Positions 8,582 through 17,847 of a stretch of 64,000 bases of DNA are shown piece by piece (the stretch's first letter is position 1; each line of letters begins with the position of its first letter). Source of the stretch: Salinimicrobium sp963739625 (GTDB lineage Bacteria > Bacteroidota > Bacteroidia > Flavobacteriales > Flavobacteriaceae). The position numbers were made by a program, and so were the translations under genes. The notes under the pieces are model-generated. The model was not told the origin of the DNA. It searched no databases and saw nothing but the letters and a program-made list of their open reading frames with translations. Location of the stretch: the NCBI GenBank assembly GCA_963739625.1, contig CAVUAU010000010.1, forward strand, positions 147,911 to 211,910, given 5' to 3'.

Positions 8582-8618
8582 TTTCAAATTTTGAATTTTG
8601 AATTTTGAATTTTGAATC
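8582..8618. repeat. GAATTTT tandem repeat
   Basis: Four near-perfect heptamer copies of TTTTGAA/GAATTTT stand between the carboxylase operon and the dehydrogenase. The same word repeats occur at 46195-46225. It is a simple-sequence tract with no evident role. Confidence 0.6.
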
Positions 8619-8620
8619 CG

Positions 8621-10164
8621 CTAGAGCGGAATATTCCCGTGTTTCCTGTCGATCCTTAGCACCTGCTTGTTTTCCAACATGCTGAAGGCCTTCAGCAGCT
8701 TTCTGCGGCTGTCTTTTGGCTGGATCACCTCATCGATAAAACCTCGCTGTGCAGCTTTAAACGGATTGGCAAATTTTTCGGCGTATTCGGCTTCTTTTTC
8801 TGAGAGCTTGAGTTCAGGATCTTCGGCCTCCTTGATCTCTTTCCTAAAGATGATCTCACTGGCGCCTTTTGCTCCCATTACGGCGATCTCGGCGGTTGGC
8901 CAGGCAAAGTTGAGATCGGCACCAATATGTTTGGAATTCATCACATCATAAGCGCCGCCATAAGCTTTCCTGGTGATCAAGGGTGACCCTGCGGCACCGT
9001 GGCTTCGCTCAGAGCGTACAGCAGTTTTGCACCGTTCAGAATGATCCCGTTCCATTCCTGGTCGGTTCCCGGAAGGAATCCCGGCACATCTACCAGCACC
9101 AGCAACGGAATGTTGAAGCAGTCGCAAAAACGGGTGAAGCGGGCGGCTTTTTTCGAAGAATCCACGTCCAGCACTCCTGCAAGGCTCATGGGTTGATTGG
9201 CCACAATTCCAATGCTACGGCCACCCAGCCTGGCAAAACCTACAATAATATTATCTGCGTAATCTTTATGGATCTCAAAAAAGCTGTCTTCATCGATGAT
9301 CCCCTTGATCACCTCATGCATGTCGTAAGGCTTGCTGGAGCTGTCGGGCACAATGTCCTCCAGGCTTTCACGCAGCTCCTCACCCAGCTCATAATCCAGC
9401 TTTTTCGTGGTTTCTTTATTATTCTGCGGAAGATAACTCAACAGCGTCTTGATCTCCTCCAGGGCAGCCAGGTCATTGGCCGCCGTAAGATGCGTCACAC
9501 CCGATTTTGTGGAGTGCGTGCTCGCACCTCCAAGTTCTTCGGAAGTTACTTCTTCATTGGTCACGGTTTTTACCACGTTTGGCCCGGTTACGAACATGTA
9601 GCTCGTGTCCTGCACCATCAACGTAAAATCGGTCATCGCAGGTGAATATACTGCTCCTCCCGCACAGGGTCCCATAATGGCAGAGATCTGCGGAATTACT
9701 CCCGATGCCTGTACATTCCTGTAGAAAATATCGGCATAACCGCCCAGCGACCTCACGCCTTCCTGAATTCGTGCTCCTCCTGAGTCATTAAGGCCGATAA
9801 TTGGCGCGCCCACTTTCATGGCGTGGTCCATCACCTTGCAGATCTTTTCGGCATGGGTTTCAGAAAGTGACCCTCCAAAAACGGTAAAATCCTGTGCAAA
9901 AACATATACCAACCGACCGTTGATGGTACCATAGCCGGTAACAACACCGTCGCCGTAGTATTTTTGTTTGTCCATCCCAAAGTCGGTGGTGCGGTGGGTA
10001 ACGAGAATGCCTATTTCTTCAAAAGAACCCTCGTCCAGCAGGTAATCCACCCGTTCTCGGGCTGTCAGTTTTTTCTTTTCGTGTTGCTTAGCAATGCGTT
10101 TTTCGCCGCCGCCTTTCAGGGCTTCAGAAATTTTTTGCGCTAAATTTTCTTTATTTTGACTCAT
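8621..10164 (-). pseudogene. Acyl-CoA (propionyl-CoA) carboxylase carboxyltransferase, frameshifted
   Basis: The family normally has about 510-520 residues, matching the full 8621-10164 span. Residues up to SEATVP are in one frame (GGARIQEGVRSLGGYADIF, PCAGGAVYSPAMTDF, DVPGFLPGTDQE). From ITRKAYGGAYDVMNSKH onward the protein continues in another frame. Between them two single bases look inserted (near 8978 and 8986-8991), which gives a net +2 shift and an early stop at 8977. The enzyme would transfer carboxyl from biotin to acyl-CoA in the cytoplasm. It is the last gene of the BCCP-biotin carboxylase-carboxyltransferase operon. Either a recent lesion or sequencing error. Confidence 0.85.
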
Positions 10165-10182
10165 AGATCTCTTCTGAATGTC

Positions 10183-11626
10183 TTAGTGGTTGGGTAATCT
10201 TAACTGCTGCTGATCTTTTAGATACTGCTTCAAGGCGACAAGTGCCGCCAGTTCAGCTTCTTCTTTTGTCTGCTCCTGCAGCTTTTCTGCGGAATAATAG
10301 TTCTTCACAAAATGAGTATCAAAATTTCCGCTTCGGAAGGCTTCATGCTCAAAAACGAATTTTCCGAAGGGCAGTGTTGTGCTCACCCCTTCCACTTCGT
10401 AATCGTCAATGGCTTTGATCATCAATTGAATGGCTTCTTCACGGGTCTTTCCGTAGGTGATCAACTTGGCGAGCATGGGGTCGTAATAAATAGGTACTTC
10501 CATACCTTCCTCAAAGCCGTCGTCCAGCCTGATGTTTTCTCCTTTCGGTCCGCGATATTTTTCCAGTTTACCTACGCTGGGCATAAAATCTTCCATAGGA
10601 TCTTCGGCATAGACCCTTAATTCCAGCGCATGACCTGTGATGTGCAGTTCCTCCTGTGAAAACTCGATCTCTTCACCCCTGGCGATCTTGATCTGCTGCT
10701 CAACAAGGTCAACTCCCGTGATCAATTCGGTCACCGGGTGCTCCACCTGCAGGCGGGTGTTCATCTCCAAAAAGTAGAAATTCTTGTGCTCGTCCATGAG
10801 GAATTCCACTGTTCCGGCGCCAACATAGTCGCAGGCTTTAGCCACTTTTACAGCCGCTTCTCCCATTTTTTGCCGCAGTGCCTCATCCAGTATGACAGAA
10901 GGTGCTTCTTCCACTACCTTTTGATGCCGGCGTTGAATGCTGCATTCCCTTTCAAACAGGTGCAGGTCGTTGCCGTGGGTGTCACAAAGCACCTGTATCT
11001 CGATGTGCCGCGGACTGCCCACATATTTCTCAATAAAGACCGAACCGTCACCAAAAGCAGATTCGGCCTCACTAATGGCTCTTTTCATCTGGTCTTCCAG
11101 ATCCTTCTCCTCTTCTACAACGCGCATTCCTTTTCCACCGCCGCCGGCCGAGGCCTTTATAAGAATAGGATACCCTATTTCCTTTGCAATCTTTTTTGCT
11201 TCCGCAGTATCGGTTATGGCCTCATCGATCCCCGGTACCATTGGAATGTCATATTTCTTCACTGCATCTTTCGCAGCAAGTTTGCTACCCATAATGCGAA
11301 TGGCTTTAGAACCCGGACCAATCCAGGTGAGGCCATTTTTCTCGACATTTTCAGCAAAATCGGCATTTTCACTCAGGAATCCGTAGCCGGGGTGAATGCC
11401 ATCCACATTTAGCTTTTTTGCCACTTCAATGATCTTGTCGCCGTCTGAGATAAGACTCGTTCGAGGGCGCATTCCCCAGGAGCACAGCTTCATCTGCAAA
11501 TTTCACATGAGGTGAATTCCTATCGGCGGTGGAATAAACAGCAACGGTTTTGATCCCCATTTTCTGGGCCGTTTTCATCACCCTCAAAGCAATTTCGCCA
11601 CGGTTGGCAACTAATATTTTCTTCAT
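10183..11626 (-). pseudogene. Acyl-CoA carboxylase biotin carboxylase subunit, frameshifted
   Basis: The protein starts with MKKILVANRGEIALRVMKTA, the AccC N-terminus. The ATP-grasp region follows with GGGGKGMRVVEEEKDLEDQM, EKYVGSPRHIEIQVL and FLEMNTRLQVEHPVTE, so catalytic parts are intact. After SNESYL the frame breaks: one extra base near 11444 turns the expected LSGDKIIEVAKK into a short out-of-frame end (RRRQDH). A second frame carries the rest. It stands between the biotin carrier gene and the carboxyltransferase gene, which is also frameshifted. Function, if intact: ATP-dependent carboxylation of biotin. Confidence 0.86.
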
Positions 11627-11675
11627 GCTATATCTTCTAACTTCGTACTTCTAACTTCTAATTTCGTACTTGTGA

Positions 11676-12161
11676 TTATTCCATTTCTATCAACAGCTGG
11701 TTCTTATCCACAGTTTCCCCTTTTTGAATCTTCACAGATTTCACCTTTCCGGTACGGGGTGCGGTGAGGGTATTCTCCATCTTCATGGCCTCGAGAACCA
11801 GCAGATAATCCCCTTCCTCTACCTCATCGCCTTCTTTTACCTGCACATCAAGGATAAGCCCCGGCATGGGAGCTTTAATATCATTGATAAGATTGCCGGC
11901 AGCAAGACTAAGGCCCATCTCCTCAATCAAAAGATCGAGTTCATTGGAGATCTTTACCTCATAAACATTTGAATTGATCCTGACGGAGTAGCTCTTCTTC
12001 AGGAAATCTTTTTTTTCCAGGCTCGCTTTAAAGGAGCGGTTCTCTTTTAGAATATGTACCGAATCTTCTGAAATACGCTGTACATCAAGGGAATTGATCT
12101 GTTCTCTGTCAAAGGAAAAATCCATTTCATCATCGACAACGACTTTGTATTTTTTATCCAT
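11676..12161 (-). CDS. Biotin carboxyl carrier protein of acyl-CoA carboxylase
   Basis: The 161-residue protein ends with a biotinyl domain: IKAPMPGLILDVQVKEGDEV, then the biotinylation motif EAMKMEN (the central Lys is modified), then TGKVKSVKIQKGETVDKNQL. The N-terminal half is a linker/association region. It is intact and heads the operon whose two downstream enzymes are broken. The operon resembles stand-alone three-subunit propionyl/acetyl-CoA carboxylases of Bacteroidota. Confidence 0.92.
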   Translation of the reverse strand: MDKKYKVVVDDEMDFSFDREQINSLDVQRISEDSVHILKENRSFKASLEKKDFLKKSYSVRINSNVYEVKISNELDLLIEEMGLSLAAGNLINDIKAPMPGLILDVQVKEGDEVEEGDYLLVLEAMKMENTLTAPRTGKVKSVKIQKGETVDKNQLLIEME

Positions 12162-12290
12162 TTAGCATGTTTTAGTACGCTTTACGGCTAATATAAAAAA
12201 TTTTTGCCCCTATTTTCTGAAGATTATCTAAATGTACTGTGGCAGTAGCTGAAATAAGAGGTGTCAAAAATGCCATTTTTAAGGCCCATA

Positions 12291-12323
12291 AAAAAAGAGG
12301 TTCAAAATTTTGAACCTCTTTTT
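12291..12323. terminator. Terminator after DUF3703
   Basis: AAAAAGAGGTTCAAAA pairs perfectly with TTTTGAACCTCTTTTT. It lies 2 nt past the DUF3703 stop and ends the desaturase-MBL-DUF3703 transcript on the minus strand. A second AAAAATGCCATTTTT palindrome lies just beyond, at 12265-12281. Confidence 0.88.
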
Positions 12324-12324
12324 G

Positions 12325-12687
12325 TCAGTTAATTTTCAGCATCTGCTGAATATCTGGCGGAATTTCCATTCTTCTCAGCGGCGGCACGTTTGCCCCTCCT
12401 GTATTTCCCTCAGGAATTTTACCCACAAAAGATTTGAATCCGCCAACCAACAGCCGCGGAATCTGGCCCAGGGCTTCTCTAAAATCTCTCACCTCAAATC
12501 CGAATTTCAGCATCAACCAGTGCGAGTAAGAATGTTCTACAGGATAGGCCTGCCCAATGACATGCGCCCGCTCCAGGTGATGCCAGGCATGTAAAAAATT
12601 TCCTGCCTTCATACAACGCCTGTACTGCGCCAGCTCCTTTACGTAATAGTACCTGAGCCGCTTCGGAATTGTGGTGTTAAATTTCAT
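12325..12687 (-). CDS. DUF3703 protein
   Basis: The 120-residue protein shows the family core YYVKELAQYRRCMKAGNFLH followed by AWHHLERAHVIGQAYPVEHS, rich in His. It starts 3 nt after the MBL-rhodanese stop, so it is cotranscribed with it. DUF3703 genes often sit near metal or sulfur detoxification genes. The molecular role is unknown, and the conserved histidines may bind a metal (inference). Confidence 0.85.
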   Translation of the reverse strand: MKFNTTIPKRLRYYYVKELAQYRRCMKAGNFLHAWHHLERAHVIGQAYPVEHSYSHWLMLKFGFEVRDFREALGQIPRLLVGGFKSFVGKIPEGNTGGANVPPLRRMEIPPDIQQMLKIN

Positions 12688-12690
12688 TTT

Positions 12691-14028
12691 TTAACTAAAT
12701 TTCTTGATGTCTTCGCTGAGGTCATACACCTTCGTCTTTGGAAAACTGTTTTCCAGGATACTGCTTCCGGCTGTAGAGCGGTAACCGCCTGCACAGTGTA
12801 CAACAATAGGTTTGTCTGCCGGTACTTCTTTAGATTTCTCCCGAAGTTCGTTCAGCGGAATGGTAATGGCATCATCAAAGATCTTTCCGTCGGCCACTTC
12901 GCTGTTATTCCTAATATCAACTATGGTATAATTCTCCTTATGTTTTTTAAAGTCCTTAAGATCAAATTCGTCTGATCTTTCGAACTTCACATCGGCAAGG
13001 GTCACGATAGCTTTCAGGGCTTTCTCATAACCAATCTTTGCTGTTCTTTCCAGCAAATCTCCTACCTCAGTTACGCTCTCTGCTACCAGGAAGAAAGGCT
13101 CTTCGGGTTTAAGGATAGCTCCCAGCCAGGTTTCAAATTTATCATCTTCATTGCGGGCCATGATGTTGATACTGTTCGGTAAATGCCCTTTTTTGTACCT
13201 GTCCCCGTCTCGCGTGTCTACCACTGTAATTCCTTCCTCGACTTTTTCCACACAAAGACGCAGTTCTACTGAAGCCTTTGCTTTTTGCACATTTTCGGCT
13301 CCCTGTTTATTCACATCTACATCAAAACCGAAGTAATGCGGAATGAACGGCTGATCTTTTAAAATGGTTTCCACGAACTTCTCTTCGGTTTGCTCCTGAA
13401 AAGCCCAGTTGTACTTGCGCTCATTCTTCAGCGTACTTGAAGAGGCCGTGCTCATATTTTTTCCGCAGAGGGAACCTGCACCGTGCGCCGGATATACTAC
13501 TGCATCATCTGGAAGATCCTTATATTTATTGCGGATGCTGTGGTACATTTCTTTGGCCAGTTCCACGCGTTTGGCCTTCATATTTCCAACATTCTCTCGA
13601 AGATCTGGGCGGCCAACATCACCAATGAACAGGGTATCACCTGTGAAAAGAGCGGTTTTCCCGTCTCCTTCTGCGACTACTGTAATACTGTCCGGGGAAT
13701 GACCCGGGGTATTAATAGCTTTAAAAGTTACTTTTCCCATTTGGAAACTGTCCCCATCGTCAAAGCTTTTATGCTCATAATCTGCACCCAGCAATTTGCT
13801 CACATAAATATCTGCTCCCGTTTGATCATGAATCTGGCAATGGCTGCTCACAAAATCTGCATGTGGATGCGTCTCAAAAACTGCTACTATCTTCACATTA
13901 TGCTCTTCGGCATACCTGTAATACTGCAACGGGTTCCTCGCCGGGTCGACCAGCGCCATTTTACCTTCGCTTATAATCGCGTAAGAGTAATGAGCCAGGG
14001 GTTTATCGTTAAACTGTTTTATTTTCAT
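12691..14028 (-). CDS. MBL-fold persulfide-dioxygenase-like protein with two rhodanese domains
   Basis: The N-terminal beta-lactamase fold (about 1-245) has the metal motif THPHADFVSSH near residue 53 and further metal histidines in NTPGHSPDS and YPAHGAGSLCG. Rhodanese domain 1 (about 260-345, VVDTRDGDRYKKGHLPNSIN) lacks a catalytic Cys loop. Rhodanese domain 2 (about 360-445) has it in VVHCAGGYRST. This architecture matches CstB/PDO-rhodanese enzymes, which oxidise persulfides to sulfite or thiosulfate in the cytoplasm. It is the middle gene of a unit led by the sterol-desaturase gene, which carries the GTAAC-N4-GTTAC operator. Confidence 0.9.
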   Translation of the reverse strand: MKIKQFNDKPLAHYSYAIISEGKMALVDPARNPLQYYRYAEEHNVKIVAVFETHPHADFVSSHCQIHDQTGADIYVSKLLGADYEHKSFDDGDSFQMGKVTFKAINTPGHSPDSITVVAEGDGKTALFTGDTLFIGDVGRPDLRENVGNMKAKRVELAKEMYHSIRNKYKDLPDDAVVYPAHGAGSLCGKNMSTASSSTLKNERKYNWAFQEQTEEKFVETILKDQPFIPHYFGFDVDVNKQGAENVQKAKASVELRLCVEKVEEGITVVDTRDGDRYKKGHLPNSINIMARNEDDKFETWLGAILKPEEPFFLVAESVTEVGDLLERTAKIGYEKALKAIVTLADVKFERSDEFDLKDFKKHKENYTIVDIRNNSEVADGKIFDDAITIPLNELREKSKEVPADKPIVVHCAGGYRSTAGSSILENSFPKTKVYDLSEDIKKFS

Positions 14029-14935
14029 AGTTAGTTCTTTTTATGATTTTTTTGATCAATTCTTTATTATTCTGAAATGGAATAAAAATCTGCTTTTTAA
14101 ATCCTTCCTGAAAGCTTTCATCTCCCTCAAAGCCGAGCTCTATTTGCTTTCCGCTCTTCGGAATATGTGCGGTTCCAAACAAGTAATCCCAAAGGCTAAG
14201 GCTTATTCCAAAGTTCATCCCATAAGGATAATCCTGCGGCAGTTCTTTCGCATGATGCCAAATGTGCATTTTTGGATTATTGAAAATGTAACCCAGTTTT
14301 CCATAGCTCCATCCCACATTGGCGTGATTGATATGCCCAATGAGCACCGCAAGCATGTGCACCACAAAGAACTCTTTAATACCGAAGCCAATCATGGCCA
14401 AAGGCAAATATTGCAGGGTTTTGTAAATGATGGTCTCCATAAAATGAAACCTGAACTGCGCCGCAAATCCCATTTCCTTAACCGAATGATGCACCTTGTG
14501 AAACTCCCATAAAAGGGGATTTCTATGTAGCTGCCGGTGTATATTCCACTGGATGAAATCTGCCACCACAAACATGATGAGCAGCTGCGACCACACCGGA
14601 AAATGCTGAACTTCAACAGCGACAATATTCCGAAGTTCAAAAAGGCCCAGGAAATCGTTGAACAATTCCACTCCCACATTTGACAGCGCATTGTACCCAA
14701 TTAGTGAAAATAGAAAAAAGTTGAACAGGATGTAAAAACTGTCCAGCCAGAAATCTTTTCTAAAGATCTTTTGATCCTTTCTCCAGGGCACAATGATCTC
14801 CAGCACCCACACCAAAAGAGACAACCCAATTAGCCAGTAGAAATAATTGGTCCACGAGGGGATACTTATCTCATCAACGAGATAGTTAAAGTATCCCGTA
14901 AAGGAACCTTGAATTATTTGCAGGTATTTCTCCAA
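14009..14935 (-). CDS. Sterol desaturase / fatty acid hydroxylase family membrane protein
   Basis: The 308-residue integral membrane protein carries the family's histidine clusters for a di-iron centre: HRQLHR, HKVHHS and MHIWHHAK, with further His in HINHANVGW. Four or more transmembrane helices are visible. In this frame translation starts at a TTG (14935), since the nearby ATG (14939) is out of frame. It overlaps the MBL gene by 20 nt, which implies coupling. Members hydroxylate or desaturate lipids, so a lipid role next to a sulfur dioxygenase is noteworthy. Some relatives in sulfur gene clusters have no proven substrate. Confidence 0.82.
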   Translation of the reverse strand: MEKYLQIIQGSFTGYFNYLVDEISIPSWTNYFYWLIGLSLLVWVLEIIVPWRKDQKIFRKDFWLDSFYILFNFFLFSLIGYNALSNVGVELFNDFLGLFELRNIVAVEVQHFPVWSQLLIMFVVADFIQWNIHRQLHRNPLLWEFHKVHHSVKEMGFAAQFRFHFMETIIYKTLQYLPLAMIGFGIKEFFVVHMLAVLIGHINHANVGWSYGKLGYIFNNPKMHIWHHAKELPQDYPYGMNFGISLSLWDYLFGTAHIPKSGKQIELGFEGDESFQEGFKKQIFIPFQNNKELIKKIIKRTNYENKTV

Positions 14936-14955
14936 ACATCTTTTTTTTCGAAGTC

Positions 14956-14999
14956 CAAAAATACAATTTTAAGACTTTTTCCACAGTAACCCAGGTTAC
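14956..14999 (-). promoter_or_regulatory. Promoter with Crp/Fnr-like box, desaturase/MBL-rhodanese operon
   Basis: GTAACCCAGGTTAC (14986-14999) is a perfect 5+4+5 inverted repeat. Read on the minus strand, exactly 22 nt separate it from TATTTTTG (14963-14956), a good -7 box, and the gene starts about 20 nt further on. The box is centred near -41, the usual class II activator position. Confidence 0.7.
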
Positions 15000-15020
15000 A
15001 CTCATAAAATGAGGCAGTTA

Positions 15021-15632
15021 TTACTTTTTCTGCGCCACAAATCGTATTACTGCTCCCAGTCCGTTGTGGTGATTCCCTTCTTGCAAGTCAATTTCAGCCT
15101 CGTACAGTTCCAGAAATTTCAGCTCTCCAAAATCTTTCTTGATCTCCTCCATTGAAAACAATAAAGCCTCGTCTTTAGGACCGCCCACTTTTGGATTTGC
15201 AGCCTGGTAGGCTGTATGTTTTTTACTGAAGCCTTCAAAGAACACCAACCCGTCGCGGCGCAGGTAGGAAATAAGCCGCTTGTGGTAATCGGCTCTTAGT
15301 TCAATGGGGAAATGCGCATAAATAAGGGCTACGGCATCAAAATCACCTTTTTCGAACCCAAGTTCCGGCAGTTCTCCCACGTGATAATCAATTTCAACTC
15401 CCGATTTTTTTGCAAGTCTTTCGGCTTTCTTTCGCGCCTCGCTGCTTTGATCAAAGGCTGTCACCTTCCAGAATTGTTTAGCGGCATAAACAGCATTCCT
15501 GCCTTCCCCCTCTGCAGCGAAAAGGATCTCCCCCGGGTAAAACTGTGACAGCCTTGACTCCAGGTAAACATTAGGAAACTCTCCATAGATGTATTCCTCT
15601 TCACTATATCTTTCGTCCCAAAATTCTTTCAT
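15021..15632 (-). CDS. Class I SAM-dependent methyltransferase (TehB-like)
   Basis: The 203-residue cytoplasmic protein starts MKEFWDERYSEEEYIYGEFPN, the typical opening of TehB/thiopurine-type methyltransferases. The SAM-binding motif I is ILFAAEGEGRNAVYAA and the post-motif acidic region is FDAVALIYAHFP. The substrate is unknown, and relatives methylate small molecules such as tellurite or thiols. It is the last gene of the cyd-led minus-strand run. Confidence 0.82.
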   Translation of the reverse strand: MKEFWDERYSEEEYIYGEFPNVYLESRLSQFYPGEILFAAEGEGRNAVYAAKQFWKVTAFDQSSEARKKAERLAKKSGVEIDYHVGELPELGFEKGDFDAVALIYAHFPIELRADYHKRLISYLRRDGLVFFEGFSKKHTAYQAANPKVGGPKDEALLFSMEEIKKDFGELKFLELYEAEIDLQEGNHHNGLGAVIRFVAQKK

Positions 15633-15692
15633 TGCTTTTCATTATTTAGATCTGACGGATTTCTAGTAAACCTCCTGAGATCTTTAATTTTT

Positions 15693-16307
15693 CTATTCTT
15701 TTTTAAACGTGCAAAACGTGAAATTCTGCATTTTTCCCGAAGGAGTCTCATGGTCAATGTTCTTGCAGCTCATGCTTACAAAACCTTCCGCAAAAAGCTT
15801 TTGCATTTGTCCTACAGAATACTGTTTTACCGGCAGGCCACTACATTTCCCGGGACCTTTCTCAGAGAAGGTCGACAAAATCACAAAACCACCGGGGGCC
15901 AATGAATCCCGAAGGTTCGCCAGGTATTTTTCAACCTCCGCATCGTCGGTTAGGAAATGAAAAGCGGCACGGTCATGCCAAAGCCGGTATTTTCTTTGGG
16001 GCTTGAATTCGGTGATGTCGCTAACGATCCAGTTGATATCTTCAGCTTTTTCTCCCATTCGTTCTTTGGCACGGGCAATGGCTTTTTCAGAAATATCTAC
16101 CACCGTAAGATCTGTGTATCCCTTCGCTACGAGGAATTCGGCCAGGAAGCTGTCACCACCGCCAATGTCAATGATGGGCGCATCCTTATCAAGATTACAA
16201 TCTGCTATACAAGCCAGGGAAGCTTCGGGCATGGGTTCATACCAGCTCACTTCTGTGGCGGGTTTATTTTCATACACGTTATCCCAATGTTGTTTACTTG
16301 TTTCCAT
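15693..16307 (-). CDS. Class I SAM-dependent methyltransferase
   Basis: The 204-residue protein opens with METSKQHWDNVYENKPATEV and has the SAM motif IIDIGGGDSFLAEFLVAKGY near residue 45. Motif II-like WHDRAAFHFLTDDAEVEKYL follows. The first residues and W-Y-E-P pattern match a Bacteroidota family near thiol/thiopurine methyltransferases. It starts 6 nt after the MBL hydrolase stop, indicating cotranscription. The substrate is unknown. Confidence 0.82.
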   Translation of the reverse strand: METSKQHWDNVYENKPATEVSWYEPMPEASLACIADCNLDKDAPIIDIGGGDSFLAEFLVAKGYTDLTVVDISEKAIARAKERMGEKAEDINWIVSDITEFKPQRKYRLWHDRAAFHFLTDDAEVEKYLANLRDSLAPGGFVILSTFSEKGPGKCSGLPVKQYSVGQMQKLFAEGFVSMSCKNIDHETPSGKMQNFTFCTFKKE

Positions 16308-16313
16308 AATTCT

Positions 16314-17348
16314 TTAGATAAAATCCCACCAGATCTCCTGCTTAAACTCCTTTTCCAGGTGAAAAGGCTGCCCAATCTTTGGGGATACAAATTTTATATT
16401 TTCTCTTTTTGCTGCTTCGGAAAATCTTTTCACAGGTTCATTCCACGGATGCGTGGACAGCACGAATTTTCCCCAGTGAACGGGGATCACCATTTTTGCA
16501 TTCAGGTCGTTTGCAGCCATCACGGTTTGTTCCGGGAACATGTGGATTTGCGGCCAGAACTTGTTATACTGTCCACACTCCAAAAAAGCCAGATCGAAGC
16601 TTCCAAACTTTTCTCCTATTCTTTTAAAGCTGTCATCGTAACCGGAATCACCTCCCAGAAAGATCCTGTAACCTTTGATTTCCAGCACGAACGAAGACCA
16701 GAGCGTTTGTGCTCTTTTGAAGCCTCTGCCCGAAAAATGCCTGGCAGGAGTGGCCGTAATTTTCACATTTTTGGAAACTTCAGCAAAATCCCACCAATCG
16801 AGCTCGGTGATCTTTTGTGATGACATTCCCCAATACTCAAGATGTGCACCAACTCCCAAAGAAGTCACCACCTGCTTCACCTTTTGATCAAGTTCTTTGA
16901 TGCTGGGCTGGTCGAGGTGATCATAATGGTCGTGGGTAAGCACCAGCAGGTCCAGCTCGGGGAAATCTTCGGCGTTATAAGTATCGCCCCCCTCAAAAGC
17001 TTTTCCGAAGAATCGGGAAGGCGATGCGGTGCCGCTAAAGACGGGATCAACTAGAATGCGAAAACCATCAATTACAATAAAGTACGAAGAATGGCCAAAC
17101 CAAACCACCACCGGCGAGGCGGCATTAAGCTGCTTCAGGTTTGTTTGCTCATGCGGCATCCCTTCTGAAGGCCGCACAGAAGAAGGCCTGGAAAGCATCT
17201 TTTTGAGTATCCTGAACATGGAAACATCATTTGGATTGACCGAGGTAGGCTCCATATTCTGAAATTTCCCGTCTTTGTATTGAGGGGATCTTTGAATACG
17301 TTCCAGTCGCTCACCGGCAGGTGTTTTCCCAAATGATTTTAGATTCAT
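16314..17348 (-). CDS. MBL-fold hydrolase (UlaG/NAPE-PLD-like)
   Basis: The 344-residue protein (from the ATG at 17348) contains VVWFGHSSYFIVIDGFRILV and the metal motif LTHDHYDHLD, followed by ITATPARHFSGRG, FLGGDSGYDDSF and MVIPVHWGKFVLS. This is the order seen in UlaG and N-acyl-phosphatidylethanolamine phospholipase D relatives. A longer reading frame extends upstream, but it overlaps the preceding gene, so the internal ATG (17348), 4 nt after that gene's stop, is preferred. Probably a cytoplasmic or membrane-associated phosphodiesterase or lactonase, substrate unknown. Confidence 0.85.
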   Translation of the reverse strand: MNLKSFGKTPAGERLERIQRSPQYKDGKFQNMEPTSVNPNDVSMFRILKKMLSRPSSVRPSEGMPHEQTNLKQLNAASPVVVWFGHSSYFIVIDGFRILVDPVFSGTASPSRFFGKAFEGGDTYNAEDFPELDLLVLTHDHYDHLDQPSIKELDQKVKQVVTSLGVGAHLEYWGMSSQKITELDWWDFAEVSKNVKITATPARHFSGRGFKRAQTLWSSFVLEIKGYRIFLGGDSGYDDSFKRIGEKFGSFDLAFLECGQYNKFWPQIHMFPEQTVMAANDLNAKMVIPVHWGKFVLSTHPWNEPVKRFSEAAKRENIKFVSPKIGQPFHLEKEFKQEIWWDFI

Positions 17349-17352
17349 ACGC

Positions 17353-17817
17353 TTAAATTCGCCAATTAAATTTAGGAAAAAATCTTCCCGTTTGCCGTTT
17401 ATAAAGTACATATTCAGGAAATCGTTCCTGAAGTCGTTTTTCCTCATACCTGCTCTTGAGGTAAAAGACCAGCAGCAACAAAAGACTGATTCCCAGTTTA
17501 TACCCTGAATTAAACCAAACCGAAAGTCCAAAAGCTACCAAAAGAATACCCGAATAGATGGGATGGCGTGCAAAAGCAAATACACCCGAAGTGAGCAGCT
17601 TTGCCCCTGCCCGAGGGCTCGGAAATGGGGACAGGTTCGTGTTGAGCTGTAGCAGAGCAAGGACGCAGAGAAGAACTCCAATTCCTGCAGCAAAAAGAGC
17701 CAGCCAACGCAGGTTTTCGGGTAATCTAAAATACCAGCGATCCACCGGAATGATCCAGGCCAGGAACACCAGGAACTGAAGTGCTACAAAAATTATATCC
17801 TTTTTTGGAACCGCCAT
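17353..17817 (-). CDS. Isoprenylcysteine carboxyl methyltransferase family membrane protein
   Basis: The 154-residue membrane protein has four helices. The conserved ICMT/PEMT-like motif FAFARHPIYSGILL lies near residue 85, and the C-terminal RYEEKRLQERFPEYVLYKRQ near 130. These residues bind SAM and a lipophilic substrate in the family. Bacterial members methylate unknown lipids or thiols. It lies about 30 nt after cydB and 4 nt before the MBL hydrolase. Confidence 0.85.
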   Translation of the reverse strand: MAVPKKDIIFVALQFLVFLAWIIPVDRWYFRLPENLRWLALFAAGIGVLLCVLALLQLNTNLSPFPSPRAGAKLLTSGVFAFARHPIYSGILLVAFGLSVWFNSGYKLGISLLLLLVFYLKSRYEEKRLQERFPEYVLYKRQTGRFFPKFNWRI

Positions 17818-17847
17818 TTTAGATCTTCTGAAGGTTTTAGCTGAATT

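Noticed and set aside
12241..12290. AAAAATGCCATTTTT copy near 12265 as the main terminator of DUF3703
   Set aside because: The longer hairpin at 12291-12323 has a full T run and lies closer to the stop.
17349..17531. Longer N-terminus for the MBL hydrolase at 16314
   Set aside because: It overlaps the ICMT gene and contains no family sequence. The ATG at 17348 follows that gene by 4 nt.
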